Shown: positions 7,604 to 16,254, counted from the first letter of the stretch. The stretch: DNA of 26,888 bases from Bacteroidota bacterium (GCA_023418095.1 JAEZDL010000094.1:1-26888), one strand, 5' to 3'. Notes: generated by a model from the letters alone, not told the origin. Translations and numbers: made by a program.

Positions 7604-8752
7604 TCAGAACCGTTCGAAACGCGATCGATACCGCCTTCCATCCGGAGTGGTGGAAACGAGGAAGTATGATCCCGGCGCGAGGTGCGGAACATGCCACACC
7701 GATCCACCGATCCTTTCGCGATGCACGATCCTTCCAAGCCGGTCAAGCACTTCCAGGTGGGCGCCAACTTGCACCGGCAACTCCAGCACGACCGGACCTG
7801 ATGAAGGATTCGGATGGATCGAAAATTCGTACCACCCCGCATTCTCTTCGATCCCGATCATTTCACACGTTGAACTGGCAGCGATGCTGTATCCGTTCAG
7901 GAAATCCCAGATCTCGGCCGCCGCATTGAAACCGGTGACGTTCGGCCAATCGTGGCCGTGGCCGATCAGCCTGATCAATTCAACACGCGGCTCATCACTT
8001 TGCGATCCATCGCAGAATACGAGCCTGGCGACCTCGCTGTTGATCGGCTCACTTACATAACCGGTACTGCCGCAGTTTGCCAGTGCGAACGCGCTCAACG
8101 GAAAGATCTGCGCGTTCGGATCGTTGTTCGGATCGGGATACGGCACTACCTGGTCCTGATCCCCATGGATGTGCATCACCGGTATGGGAACATAATCCTG
8201 CAGATAATAATTGGTAAGGTATTGCTGATCGCCCCACAGGCCACCGGCCACCGGGGCCACTGCCGCGAAAACTTCGGGGCGCTGAACGGCCAGCCGATAG
8301 GTCATGTAACCGCCATAGGAATGACCGGTGGCGTAGATCCGCTGCGCATCGATGCCGTAAGTGCTGCAGAAATACTGGATCAGATCATCCACGAAGATCA
8401 CATCATCCGTGGCGTTCTCATCGTTTATCCCGGCATGTCCGGCCACTTCATCCACGTAGGCGTTCCATTGGGAGATGCCGCCAACGATCGTAGCGTTCGG
8501 GTACACCGCGATGAATCCGTTCGCATCGGCCACCGCGTCGAAACCGGATGTCTGTTTTATGAACGCGCCATTTCCGCCAAGGCCGTGGAACACCAGCACC
8601 AGCGGCATTCCCTCTTCGATCGTTTCACCCGGCGCATGGAAAAGGAAACTGCGCTCGATCCCCTGTGAAACGATCGTTCCCTGGCCATCGATCGAGCGGG
8701 CCACGCCGGCAAAAAGAAGAAGGAGAAGGAAAAGACTGAACCTCATCATCAA
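7604..8752 (-). CDS. Secreted alpha/beta-hydrolase, PHB depolymerase/feruloyl esterase-like (LpqC family), with T9SS tail
   Basis: A 382-residue protein with a signal peptide (residues 1-20, a run of Leu/Phe then GVARS). The catalytic domain, residues ~28-288, has the oxyanion strand VFHGLGGNG (55-62), nucleophile elbow GHSYGG with Ser-145, the GDQDQVVP acid region (Asp-198 or Asp-200) and the catalytic His-267 in GHGHDWP. All of these fit COG3509 esterases acting on polyhydroxyalkanoate or feruloyl-polysaccharide esters. Residues 309-382 (HPNPSSGPVVLELP, LDRLGR, final RYRSRFERF) are a T9SS type A sorting domain, so the enzyme is predicted to be extracellular or surface-attached. It is transcribed divergently from the ABC exporter; a TAACTTCG box lies 16 nt upstream of its ATG on the minus strand (8776-8769). 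The substrate is unknown. Confidence 0.9.
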   Translation of the reverse strand: MMMRFSLFLLLLLFAGVARSIDGQGTIVSQGIERSFLFHAPGETIEEGMPLVLVFHGLGGNGAFIKQTSGFDAVADANGFIAVYPNATIVGGISQWNAYVDEVAGHAGINDENATDDVIFVDDLIQYFCSTYGIDAQRIYATGHSYGGYMTYRLAVQRPEVFAAVAPVAGGLWGDQQYLTNYYLQDYVPIPVMHIHGDQDQVVPYPDPNNDPNAQIFPLSAFALANCGSTGYVSEPINSEVARLVFCDGSQSDEPRVELIRLIGHGHDWPNVTGFNAAAEIWDFLNGYSIAASSTCEMIGIEENAGWYEFSIHPNPSSGPVVLELPVQVGAHLEVLDRLGRIVHRERIGGSVWHVPHLAPGSYFLVSTTPDGRRYRSRFERF

Positions 8753-8887
8753 TGGAAATTTGGGCGATCGAAGTTAGGCCGGCACGCAGGCGATGTCCAT
8801 ACCCGCATCGCCCACCGATCACAGATCCCGCTCCTCCCCGCTCATCGCCGTTCATGTATCCGGATCGGTTTACTGGCATCACCCGGG

Positions 8888-8895
8888 TAAATTCG
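8888..8895 (+). promoter_or_regulatory. Candidate -7 element of the ABC exporter operon
   Basis: TAAATTCG ends 6 nt before the ATG at 8902. The box matches the TAnnTTnG pattern seen before several other genes here. No convincing -33 TTTG was found at the expected distance (only TTTA at 8869-8872). Its position supports translation from 8902 and not from an upstream in-frame ATG. Confidence 0.35.
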
Positions 8896-8901
8896 TGTTC
8901 C

Positions 8902-9618
8902 ATGATCGATCTGAAGGGCATCCGTAAATCCTACCGCACCGGCGCGAACATCCTGCAGGTGTTGAAAGGGATCGATCTGCACATCGGTAAAGGCGAACTG
9001 GTGAGCATCATGGGAAGTTCCGGATCGGGGAAGAGCACATTGCTCAATATTCTCGGCATCCTTGATAATTATGACAATGGCGAATACAAGCTCGATGGCC
9101 GGCTGATAAAGGATCTCAGCGAAACCGAGGCCGCCGGATTGCGCAGCCGCTACATCGGTTTTGTTTTCCAGAGCTTCAACCTGATCGGCTTCAAGAACGC
9201 GCTGGAGAACGTTGCGCTTCCCTTGTATTACCAGGGTGTTCCGAAGAAAGAGCGGAATTTCCGATCGATGGAGATGCTGGAGAAAGTTGGCCTGAAGCCA
9301 TGGGCGCACCATCATCCCAATGAATTGAGCGGTGGACAGAAACAACGCGTCGCGATCGCTCGCGCACTTGCAACGAACCCGAAAGTGATCCTCGCTGATG
9401 AACCCACAGGCGCTCTGGACAGCACCACGAGCGGCGAAGTGATGGACCTATTGCTGAGCGTGAACCGCGATCTGGGTTTGACCGTGGTGATCGTGACGCA
9501 CGAACATGACATCGCTGAAATGACGCAGCGCACGATCCGCCTGAAGGATGGTTTGATCGAAAGTACAGGGCTCGAAACAGTAGCCGATCGAATAGTGAAG
9601 GATCCCCATGTTCGATAG
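8902..9618 (+). CDS. ABC transporter ATP-binding protein (MacB/LolD-type)
   Basis: A complete 238-residue ATPase domain: Walker A GSSGSGKST at residues 38-46, Q-loop VFQSFNL near 89, signature LSGGQKQR at 142-149, Walker B VILADEP at 162-168, D-loop ALDS and H-loop His-200 in VTHEHDI. The pattern is that of the MacB/LolD/YknY subfamily, which energises mechanotransmission exporters acting on the periplasmic or outer-membrane side. I start it at 8902 (MIDLKGIRKSY): earlier in-frame ATGs would add an unrelated Pro/Arg-rich segment through the intergenic region, and a -7-like box sits just upstream of 8902. Its 3' end overlaps the first permease gene by 11 bp. Confidence 0.95.
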   Translation: MIDLKGIRKSYRTGANILQVLKGIDLHIGKGELVSIMGSSGSGKSTLLNILGILDNYDNGEYKLDGRLIKDLSETEAAGLRSRYIGFVFQSFNLIGFKNALENVALPLYYQGVPKKERNFRSMEMLEKVGLKPWAHHHPNELSGGQKQRVAIARALATNPKVILADEPTGALDSTTSGEVMDLLLSVNRDLGLTVVIVTHEHDIAEMTQRTIRLKDGLIESTGLETVADRIVKDPHVR

Positions 9619-10843
9619 CGAGAAATGGGCTGAGATCCTCGATACGATCCGCAAGAACAAACTGCGGACGATCCTCACCGCGTTCAGTGTGTTCTGGGGG
9701 ATCTTCATGCTGATCTTCCTGCTCGGTGCGGGAAATGGGCTGAGCAATGGCGTCGATTTCGCCTTCAAGGATGATGCGGTGAACAGCATCTGGATCGGCG
9801 GCGGCCAGACCACGCTACCGTATAAAGGAATGCAGCCGGGAAGGGAGATCGTTCTCGATAATTCCGATCTGGAATTCCTGCGGAAGTCGATCCCGCAGGC
9901 AGAATTCTATTCCGGCCGGTACAACATGTGGGCCGGCCAGGCCAACATCGTATACGGTGGTGAATACGCGAACTTTTCGATCCGCAGCGTGCATCCCGGC
10001 CACCAGCAACTGGAGAACACCGTGATGGCGAGCGGCCGTTACATCAACGAGATCGATCTGCAGCAATACCGCAAGGTGGCCGTGATCGGGAAAAAAGTGA
10101 AGGAGGAACTTTTCAAGGATGAGGATCCGCTCAACGAATGGATCTCCATCAACAAGATCGCGTTCCAGGTGGTCGGTGTCTTCACCGATAGTGGCGGCGA
10201 ACGCGAAGAGAGCATCGTTTACCTTCCACTTACGACCGCCCAACGCATTTTCGGTGGAAGCAACATGCTGAACAACATCATGTTCACCGTGGGAGACGCA
10301 GGTATCGAGGAAAGTAAAGGCATCGCACAGGAAGTTCAGAAGATCATCGCCGCGCGCCACACCTTCGATCCGAAGGACAAACGCGCGATCTGGGTACGCA
10401 ACAGCCTGGAGGATTATGTGATGATCTCGCAGCTCACCGGTGGCATCACGCTCTTCATCTGGGTGATCGGGATAGGAACGATCATCGCTGGGATCGTTGG
10501 CGTGAGCAACATCATGCTGATCGTAGTGAAGGAAAGAACGCGTGAGATCGGTGTGCGCAAAGCACTCGGCGCAACGCCCTGGACCGTGGTGAGCCAGGTG
10601 CTGATGGAATCGATCTTCATCACAGCCATCGCTGGTTATTTCGGACTTGTCGCGGGTGTAGGTCTGCTTGAAGGACTTGCAAGTGTGATCCCGGACACGG
10701 AAATGTTCCGCGATCCAACAGTGAACATCGGCGTGGCGATCCAGGCAACGGTCGTTTTGATCATCGCCGGAGCGATCGCAGGATTGATCCCGGCGCAACG
10801 CGCAGCAACGATCCGTCCGATCGAAGCGCTGAGGGATGAATAA
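9608..10843 (+). CDS. ABC transporter permease 1, MacB/FtsX family
   Basis: 411 residues with the MacB-type plan: a first transmembrane helix at about residues 22-45 after the coupling sequence KNKLRTILTAFSVFWG, a large extracytoplasmic MacB_PCD domain (~50-270), then three helices at about 279-306, 332-355 and 377-400. The hallmark cytoplasmic loop VKERTREIGVRKALGATPW and the C-terminal AGLIPAQRAATIRPIEALRDE are present. It overlaps the ATPase gene by 11 bp. In YknYZ/MacAB-like exporters the permease dimer couples ATP hydrolysis to substrate extrusion through a membrane-fusion protein. The paralogous permease downstream suggests a heterodimer. The substrate (antibiotic, peptide, lipoprotein or lipid) cannot be deduced. 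Confidence 0.93.
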   Translation: MFDSEKWAEILDTIRKNKLRTILTAFSVFWGIFMLIFLLGAGNGLSNGVDFAFKDDAVNSIWIGGGQTTLPYKGMQPGREIVLDNSDLEFLRKSIPQAEFYSGRYNMWAGQANIVYGGEYANFSIRSVHPGHQQLENTVMASGRYINEIDLQQYRKVAVIGKKVKEELFKDEDPLNEWISINKIAFQVVGVFTDSGGEREESIVYLPLTTAQRIFGGSNMLNNIMFTVGDAGIEESKGIAQEVQKIIAARHTFDPKDKRAIWVRNSLEDYVMISQLTGGITLFIWVIGIGTIIAGIVGVSNIMLIVVKERTREIGVRKALGATPWTVVSQVLMESIFITAIAGYFGLVAGVGLLEGLASVIPDTEMFRDPTVNIGVAIQATVVLIIAGAIAGLIPAQRAATIRPIEALRDE

Positions 10844-10848
10844 AATGC

Positions 10849-10918
10849 GAGTGGCGAGTTGTGAGTGGCGAGTGGCCAGTTGAGAATTGAGAGTTGAAAA
10901 TTGAAAATTGGATATTGA
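10849..10918 (+). repeat. Tandem array of ten degenerate heptanucleotides
   Basis: The 70 bp can be read without gaps as ten consecutive 7-mers: GAGTGGC, GAGTTGT, GAGTGGC, GAGTGGC, CAGTTGA, GAATTGA, GAGTTGA, AAATTGA, AAATTGG, ATATTGA. They grade from G+C-rich at the upstream end to A+T-rich at the downstream end. The array fills nearly all of the gap between the two permease genes, ending 3 nt before the second ATG, and contains no GATC, unlike the surrounding DNA. It resembles the heptameric short tandem repeats described in some cyanobacterial and other intergenic regions. Whether it acts in mRNA processing, translation start or only as a repeat is unknown. Confidence 0.85.
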
Positions 10919-10921
10919 CCG

Positions 10922-12172
10922 ATGTTCGATAGCGATCGCTGGGGAGAGATCTGGATGACGCTGAGCCGTAACAAGCTCCGCACATTCCTCACTGCGTTCG
11001 GTGTGGGCTGGGGCATCTTCATGCTGGTAGTGATGCTCGGTGCCGGCAATGGATTGAGCAATGGAACGAAAAAGCTTTTCGCAGGTTGGGCCACCAACAG
11101 CGCCTTCATCTGGACACAGCGCACGTCCATGCCTTTCGAAGGTTTCCAGCGGGGCCGCTATTTCAACTTCAACAACGACGATATCGCGGCGATCAAGCGG
11201 GAAGTTCCCGGCGTGCAATACCTCGCGCCGCGTAATCAGCTCGGCGGCTGGCAGGGCAACAACAACGTGGTGCGCAACAACAAGACCGGTGCGTTCACGA
11301 TCTATGGCGACATGCCCGAAGTGCTGAAGATCCAGAGCAGCGTGGTGGATACCGGCCGTTTCCTGAACGAACGCGATCTGCGCGACAAAAGAAAAGTAGC
11401 GGTGATCGGCAAGCGCGTGCGCGAACTGCTGTTCGAAGCGGATGAAGATCCGATCGGCGACTACATCCGCGTGAACGGCGTGTATTTCCAGGTGGTGGGC
11501 ATACACCGATCGCTGCGCACGAGCGAAAATGCCGAAGAGGATGAGAACACGATCTTCATTCCGTTCACCACCTTCCAGAGCGCGTTCAATTACCACAACA
11601 TCGTGAGCTGGTTCTCTGTAACTGCTGTTCCGGGAACTCCCGTCTCTGAGATCGAAGCAGCGATCAAGAAGCTCATGGCACGAAGGCATTCGGTTCATCC
11701 CGATGACTCCATGGCATTCGGCAGTTTCAATCTCGAGGAAGCATTCGGAAAAATGAACATGCTCTTCGTCGGCATCAATTTCCTTAGCTGGTTCGTTGGC
11801 ATTCTTACGCTGCTGGCGGGCGTGATCGGCATCAGCAACATCATGATGGTGATCATCCGCGAGAGAACTAAGGAGATCGGGATCCGTCGCGCGATCGGCG
11901 CAAGACCGCGAACGATCCGCACACAGATCATCCTGGAATCGCTCACGCTAACGGTTCTTGCCGGCTACATTGGGCTCACGTTGGGCGTTCTGCTCCTGGA
12001 GGCGGTGATCGCCGCAGGTCTGCAGGGTGATTTCTTCGATCGGCCCGAGGTGGATCTTCGCACTGCGCTGATCGCGCTCGCTGTGCTTGTTATCAGCGGA
12101 CTTTTCGCCGGGCTGATCCCTGCGCGCCGTGCCTTGAAGATCAATGCCGTTGATGCCCTGAGGGCGGAATAG
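10922..12172 (+). CDS. ABC transporter permease 2, MacB/FtsX family (paralogue of permease 1)
   Basis: A 416-residue protein with the same architecture as permease 1: the N-terminal motif RNKLRTFLTAFGVGWGIFML, a periplasmic domain at ~50-275 and three C-terminal helices. The cytoplasmic loop reads IRERTKEIGIRRAIGARPRT and the end is AGLIPARRALKINAVDALRAE. The opening 14 bases (ATGTTCGATAGCGA) are identical to those of permease 1 and the proteins align throughout, so the pair arose by tandem duplication, but they have diverged clearly in the periplasmic domain. The start follows the heptamer array by 3 nt. It probably assembles with permease 1 and the shared ATPase. Confidence 0.93.
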   Translation: MFDSDRWGEIWMTLSRNKLRTFLTAFGVGWGIFMLVVMLGAGNGLSNGTKKLFAGWATNSAFIWTQRTSMPFEGFQRGRYFNFNNDDIAAIKREVPGVQYLAPRNQLGGWQGNNNVVRNNKTGAFTIYGDMPEVLKIQSSVVDTGRFLNERDLRDKRKVAVIGKRVRELLFEADEDPIGDYIRVNGVYFQVVGIHRSLRTSENAEEDENTIFIPFTTFQSAFNYHNIVSWFSVTAVPGTPVSEIEAAIKKLMARRHSVHPDDSMAFGSFNLEEAFGKMNMLFVGINFLSWFVGILTLLAGVIGISNIMMVIIRERTKEIGIRRAIGARPRTIRTQIILESLTLTVLAGYIGLTLGVLLLEAVIAAGLQGDFFDRPEVDLRTALIALAVLVISGLFAGLIPARRALKINAVDALRAE

Positions 12173-12192
12173 ATACAAGTGAAAAACGAACG

Positions 12193-13332
12193 ATGAAAAA
12201 ATTCCTCCGTTACTTCTTCTTCGCCGCGATCGCGTTCCTCTTCATCTGGACGCTCTGGTTCCTCTACCAGAAATCCGTGGACAAGCCTGAGGTGTTCAAG
12301 GTTGAGAAACCGACGAAAGGCAGCATCATCAAGAAAACCATCGCGAACGGAAGCATCGAACCACGCCAGGAGATCGAAGTGAAACCGGTGGTGAGCGGGA
12401 TCATTCGTGAACTTTTCGTGGAAGCAGGTGAAACAGTAAAGAAAGGAGACAAGCTGGCCACGATCCAGATCGTGCCGGACATGCTCACGCTGAACAACGC
12501 CGAAAGTGCGGTGCGCAGCGCGGAGATCGCGCAGGCCAACGCAAAACTGAACTACGATCGGAACAAACCACTGGCTGAAAAAGGCGTGATCTCCGCCGCT
12601 GAAATGCAAACGTTCGATATCGCGCTGCGCAACGCCGAACAGGAATTGGATGCGGCACAGAACGCATTGCAACTTGTGCGTGAAGGGATCAGCCGGTCCA
12701 GCGGAAGCGCGAGCAACACCATCGTGCGAAGTACGATCGATGGCATGGTGCTGGATGTGCCGGTGAAAGTGGGATCCAGCGTGATCGAACGGAACAACTT
12801 CAACGAAGGGACCACGATCGCCTTCATCGCGGATATGCAGGATCTCATCTTCAAAGGAAAAGTGGATGAGAGCGAGATCGGTAAAGTGCGCACCGACATG
12901 GACCTGATCCTTACGATCGGCGCGATCGACGACCAGACCTTCCCCGCGAAACTGGAATACATCGCACCGAAAGGCGTGGATGAGGAAGGTGCGATCAAGT
13001 TCGAGGTGCGCGCCGCTGTGGAGCCGAAGGAAGATCAATTCATCCGCGCGAACTACAGCGCGAACGCGGATATCGTTCTCGATCGCCGCGATTCGGTGAT
13101 GGTGATCCCGGAACGTTTGGTGCAATTCAACGAGACCGGTGACAGCGCGTTCGTGGAGGTGAAGACCGGCGATCAGCAATTCGAGCGCAGGCATATCAAG
13201 ACCGGGCTTTCCGATGGGATCAACATCGAAGTGATCGATGGGATCGCGATGGATACCGAATTGAAGGGCGCACCGATCAGCGAGGAAGAGAAGGAAGAAG
13301 AAGCTTCGAGTGGACGTCGCCGGCGGATGTAG
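12193..13332 (+). CDS. HlyD/RND-type periplasmic adaptor (membrane-fusion protein) of the ABC exporter
   Basis: 379 residues: a short cytoplasmic start, one N-terminal transmembrane helix (about 5-25, RYFFFAAIAFLFIWTLWFLY), then the first half-lipoyl segment (IEVKPVVSGIIRELFVEAGETVKKGDKLATI, ~58-90). A helical hairpin follows (~95-170, rich in Ala/Asn/Glu, NNAESAVRSAEIAQANAKLNY), then the second lipoyl half (IVRSTIDGMVLDVPVKVGSSV) and beta-barrel/membrane-proximal domains. The C terminus is very charged (SEEEKEEEASSGRRRRM). Family proteins bridge the inner-membrane ABC dimer to a TolC-type channel. No TolC homologue follows in this window. The gene starts 20 bp after permease 2, and the four genes form one operon. 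Confidence 0.93.
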   Translation: MKKFLRYFFFAAIAFLFIWTLWFLYQKSVDKPEVFKVEKPTKGSIIKKTIANGSIEPRQEIEVKPVVSGIIRELFVEAGETVKKGDKLATIQIVPDMLTLNNAESAVRSAEIAQANAKLNYDRNKPLAEKGVISAAEMQTFDIALRNAEQELDAAQNALQLVREGISRSSGSASNTIVRSTIDGMVLDVPVKVGSSVIERNNFNEGTTIAFIADMQDLIFKGKVDESEIGKVRTDMDLILTIGAIDDQTFPAKLEYIAPKGVDEEGAIKFEVRAAVEPKEDQFIRANYSANADIVLDRRDSVMVIPERLVQFNETGDSAFVEVKTGDQQFERRHIKTGLSDGINIEVIDGIAMDTELKGAPISEEEKEEEASSGRRRRM

Positions 13333-13360
13333 GATCGATCCGCTTTACGATCTTCGCGCC

Positions 13361-14902
13361 ATGCGGTCCACCTTTTCGATCCTAGCGATCATCCTTCTCG
13401 GTCAGCTGTTCGCACAGCGCCAGCCCGATCTGAAGAAACTCGACGCCTACATCACCAGCGCGATGCAGCAGTTCGGCCAGCCCGGGCTCGCCGTGGGTAT
13501 AGTGAAGGATGGCCAATTGATCTGGAGCAAAGGCTATGGAACTCCCGATCTTTCCGGAAAGGAGAAGGTGACACCGAACACGATCTTCACCTGCGCCTCC
13601 ATCAGCAAGGCATTCACGGCATGTGCGATCGGTCTTCTTGTGGACGAAGGGAAACTGGACTTCGGAGATCCGGTGATCAAGCATCTGCCCGGTTTCGCAA
13701 CACCCGATCCATACATCACAGCGAACATGACGATCAGCGATCTGCTCAGCCACCGATCGGGGTGGATCACTTTCGATGGCGATCTGCTGTGGTACGGAAC
13801 GGACCTCGAACCGGAGGAGATCCTGCACAGGCATTCCAGGGAACCGTTCACCCATGGCTTCCGTGAGGAATTCGGCTACAGCAATCTCATGTACATCGCG
13901 GCCGCGCAGGTGATCGAAAAGGTGAGCGGGAAGGATTGGGACACCTTCATCACCGATCGGATCCTGAAACCATTGGACATGACGCGCACAACGGTGGAGA
14001 CCCCGGCGTTGAAGGGAATGACGGACGTTGCACTGCCGCACGTTCCCGATCGGGAGAAAGGCAGCGGGGTGAAGAGCATGGCACATCAGCCGTTGCGCGG
14101 AGCCGATGGCGCGACGGGCATCAACTCCAGTGTCACCGATCTGGCGAAATGGGATGCGATGTGGATGAACGAGGGAAAGGTGAACGGCAAGGAATTCCTG
14201 AAGGAGGATACATGGGTGAAGATCACCACCAATCACCTGAGCTTTCCCGTTGGTCCGGAAGACGCGGCCACCGGAAAACATTACGATGGCGCGGCGTTGG
14301 GTTGGTTCACCGAGGATCGGTCCGGCGCCAAGATCATCACCCACAGCGGCGGACTTCCCGGTTTCATCCTCAACCATGCGGTGGTGCCGGAAAAGGATCT
14401 TGCAGTGATCGCGCTCGCCAATGCGGAAACGTACATCGCGTTCGCTGTAACGGACAAAGTGCTGGACATGTACCTCGGCACCGGAACGGCCGATCCGGTC
14501 GCGGACATGCTGCCCCGCATAAAGGCGCGTGATGAACGCAATGCGAAACGCCTCGCCGATCGCACGGCTGCGCGCGTGAATGGCACCACGCCCACGGCCG
14601 GCGCGGAAAAGATCGCTGGCGATTACGGTGACAAAGTGTACGGCGATGCCGTGATCACCAACGCGAACGGAACCCCGGTGCTCACCCTTATGCCGGCGAA
14701 GGATCTGCTTACGGGAAGCCTGGAGCACTGGCACCACGATACCTGGAAATGGAACCACATCGACCCCTTCCTTGAACCCGGTTGGATCACGTTCCAGTTC
14801 GATACCGATCACAAGGTGAAGGGTTTCAAGATCGATCTGGTGAGCCCGGATTTCCATTTCTACAAGCTCGACTTCAAGCGGAAGGCCGATCGCAAACAGT
14901 GA
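13361..14902 (+). CDS. Secreted serine hydrolase, beta-lactamase/penicillin-binding family with DUF3471-like C-terminal domain
   Basis: Started at 13361 (MRSTFSILAIILLGQLFAQ, a signal peptide), giving 513 residues; an ORF extension to 13310 lies inside the adaptor gene. The class C beta-lactamase-like fold is shown by SISK (nucleophile Ser-80, Lys-83), YSN (Tyr-173 to Asn-175) and HSGG (His-328 to Gly-331) in place of KTG. Residues ~400-513 (AGDYGDKVYGDAVI, then VLTLMPAKDLL and GFKIDLVSPDFHFYKLDF) match the DUF3471-type beta domain often appended to these hydrolases. Family members include D-aminopeptidases, esterases and peptidoglycan-related enzymes; the true substrate is uncertain. It lies 28 bp after the ABC exporter adaptor and may be co-transcribed with it. 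Confidence 0.9.
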   Translation: MRSTFSILAIILLGQLFAQRQPDLKKLDAYITSAMQQFGQPGLAVGIVKDGQLIWSKGYGTPDLSGKEKVTPNTIFTCASISKAFTACAIGLLVDEGKLDFGDPVIKHLPGFATPDPYITANMTISDLLSHRSGWITFDGDLLWYGTDLEPEEILHRHSREPFTHGFREEFGYSNLMYIAAAQVIEKVSGKDWDTFITDRILKPLDMTRTTVETPALKGMTDVALPHVPDREKGSGVKSMAHQPLRGADGATGINSSVTDLAKWDAMWMNEGKVNGKEFLKEDTWVKITTNHLSFPVGPEDAATGKHYDGAALGWFTEDRSGAKIITHSGGLPGFILNHAVVPEKDLAVIALANAETYIAFAVTDKVLDMYLGTGTADPVADMLPRIKARDERNAKRLADRTAARVNGTTPTAGAEKIAGDYGDKVYGDAVITNANGTPVLTLMPAKDLLTGSLEHWHHDTWKWNHIDPFLEPGWITFQFDTDHKVKGFKIDLVSPDFHFYKLDFKRKADRKQ

Positions 14903-16254
14903 CCGTGCTTTTGCGCCGGCACGGCATCCTCTTCCTTTCGATCGTGCTGCTGCTCTGCAGCTGGCACCTGGACAGTTCGCACAACGCGAACACGATCAGC
15001 CGCGCAACGCTGGTGGCATCGCTGGCCGAACATGGAACATTGCGCATCGATCGGTACCATGACCTCACGGAGGACAAGGCGCACGTTGGCGATCATTACT
15101 ATTCCGAAAAAGCCCCGCTCCCATCGCTGTTGATGGTGCCGATCTGGTGGGTCGCGGTGGAGACCGGCGTATGCGACCGGAGTGCCGATGGAGCGATCGG
15201 CGATGATCTGCTTCGCCTGTGCGGTCTCCTTTGCGGTAGTGTTCCACTTGCTTTCATCATCTTCTGGATCTGGCGCCGGATGCGCAGGATCGATGTGCCT
15301 TTTGCACCTTCATGGCTCGCGATCCTGCCCATGCTGGGATCGTACCTGTTCGTTTATTCGGGAAGTTTCTATGGCCATTTGATCGCGGCGTTCTTCCTGT
15401 TGATCGCTTGGGATCGCATGAAAGAGGACTTGAATATCTCCGCCGGGATTCTTTCATCCGCAGCGGTGCTTTCAGAATACAGTCTGTTCGTTTTTCCGCT
15501 GATCTGGTGCATTCAGCTCGCGGTGAGTGGGCGATTGAAGGATCTTTTCCGGTTCATCATCGGCGGCCTGCCTGGTATGATCCTGTTGCTCGCGCTCAAC
15601 ACCATGATCACCGGATCGCCGTTCCAATTGCCGTATACACAAGTGCACGCGCATGCCGACGAGCAGCGGATCCTCGGATTGGCCGCACCAGCGATCGATG
15701 CTTTGATCGGTCTTTTCTTCACCCCATATCGTGGCATGTTCATCTACGCACCTGTAACGGTCCTGTGCATGGTGGCGATCCTTCGGCGGATCGGAAAAAT
15801 GGATCTGAAGAGCATTCTGCTCCACCCCTTGATCCTTCCTTCGATCGGGTTGGTGTTGTTGATCGCATCGCACAGTATGTGGTGGGGCGGCTGGGCCCTG
15901 GGGCCGCGGCATCTCACGGCGATCACCGTGCTCATTTTTGCAGCCGGCATTCCATTGATCGGCTGGAATTCGCTCTTCGAATGGCTGTTCCTGTTGTTCT
16001 CGTTCATCGGGCTTTTGGTGAACTTTGCGGCGAAGAGCACGATCTGGTTCAGTGCGCCCACTGATGTGAAGGATCCGATCTTCGGGTTGATCATGCCTGC
16101 CTTCGCCGATGGAAGTTTCACGACCATGCAATGGCCTGTGCAGTTGGGAATGGGTGTGTTGGAAGCCACGTTCCTTTTCTTCGTTGTGTTCATTCTTTCA
16201 CTCGTTCTCCTGCGCAGGTTGGATGAACGGATCGGATCGGACCACGCCACATGA
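14899..16254 (+). CDS. GT-C-like polytopic membrane protein (possible lipid-linked sugar transferase)
   Basis: A polytopic protein with about ten hydrophobic segments. I start it at the GTG at 14899, which overlaps the upstream TGA as GTGA and yields 451 residues (MTVLLRRHGILFLS); GTG at 14905 and TTG at 14911 are alternatives. After the first helix comes a polar loop (SRATLVASLAEHGTLRIDRY) with acidic residues, followed by YYSEKAPLPSLLMVP. A late loop reads WWGGWALGPRHLTAI. Both segments recur in bacterial GT-C/PMT-like membrane glycosyltransferases and related uncharacterised proteins. Such enzymes use polyprenyl-phosphate sugars on the periplasmic side. The family assignment is by these motifs and topology, not by full alignment. 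Its stop overlaps the rsmE start as ATGA. Confidence 0.7.
   Translation: MTVLLRRHGILFLSIVLLLCSWHLDSSHNANTISRATLVASLAEHGTLRIDRYHDLTEDKAHVGDHYYSEKAPLPSLLMVPIWWVAVETGVCDRSADGAIGDDLLRLCGLLCGSVPLAFIIFWIWRRMRRIDVPFAPSWLAILPMLGSYLFVYSGSFYGHLIAAFFLLIAWDRMKEDLNISAGILSSAAVLSEYSLFVFPLIWCIQLAVSGRLKDLFRFIIGGLPGMILLLALNTMITGSPFQLPYTQVHAHADEQRILGLAAPAIDALIGLFFTPYRGMFIYAPVTVLCMVAILRRIGKMDLKSILLHPLILPSIGLVLLIASHSMWWGGWALGPRHLTAITVLIFAAGIPLIGWNSLFEWLFLLFSFIGLLVNFAAKSTIWFSAPTDVKDPIFGLIMPAFADGSFTTMQWPVQLGMGVLEATFLFFVVFILSLVLLRRLDERIGSDHAT

Noticed and set aside
8752..8901. In-frame N-terminal extension of the ABC ATPase
   Set aside because: It would add about 50 Pro/Arg-rich residues unlike any ATPase N terminus and would cross the divergent promoter region; the -7-like box sits just before 8902.
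9815..11698. A 627-codon open frame on the minus strand, antisense to both permease genes
   Set aside because: The opposite strand encodes clear MacB-type permeases throughout, and the antisense translation has no recognisable domain or hydrophobic pattern. It is a by-product of base composition.
11965..13194. A 409-codon open frame antisense to the adaptor gene
   Set aside because: The sense gene encodes a typical HlyD-type adaptor in the right operon position; the antisense frame has no independent support.
13382..14857. A 491-codon open frame antisense to the serine hydrolase gene
   Set aside because: The sense strand has the full SxxK, YxN and HSGG set and a signal peptide; the antisense product is His/Arg/Gly-rich and resembles no protein family.
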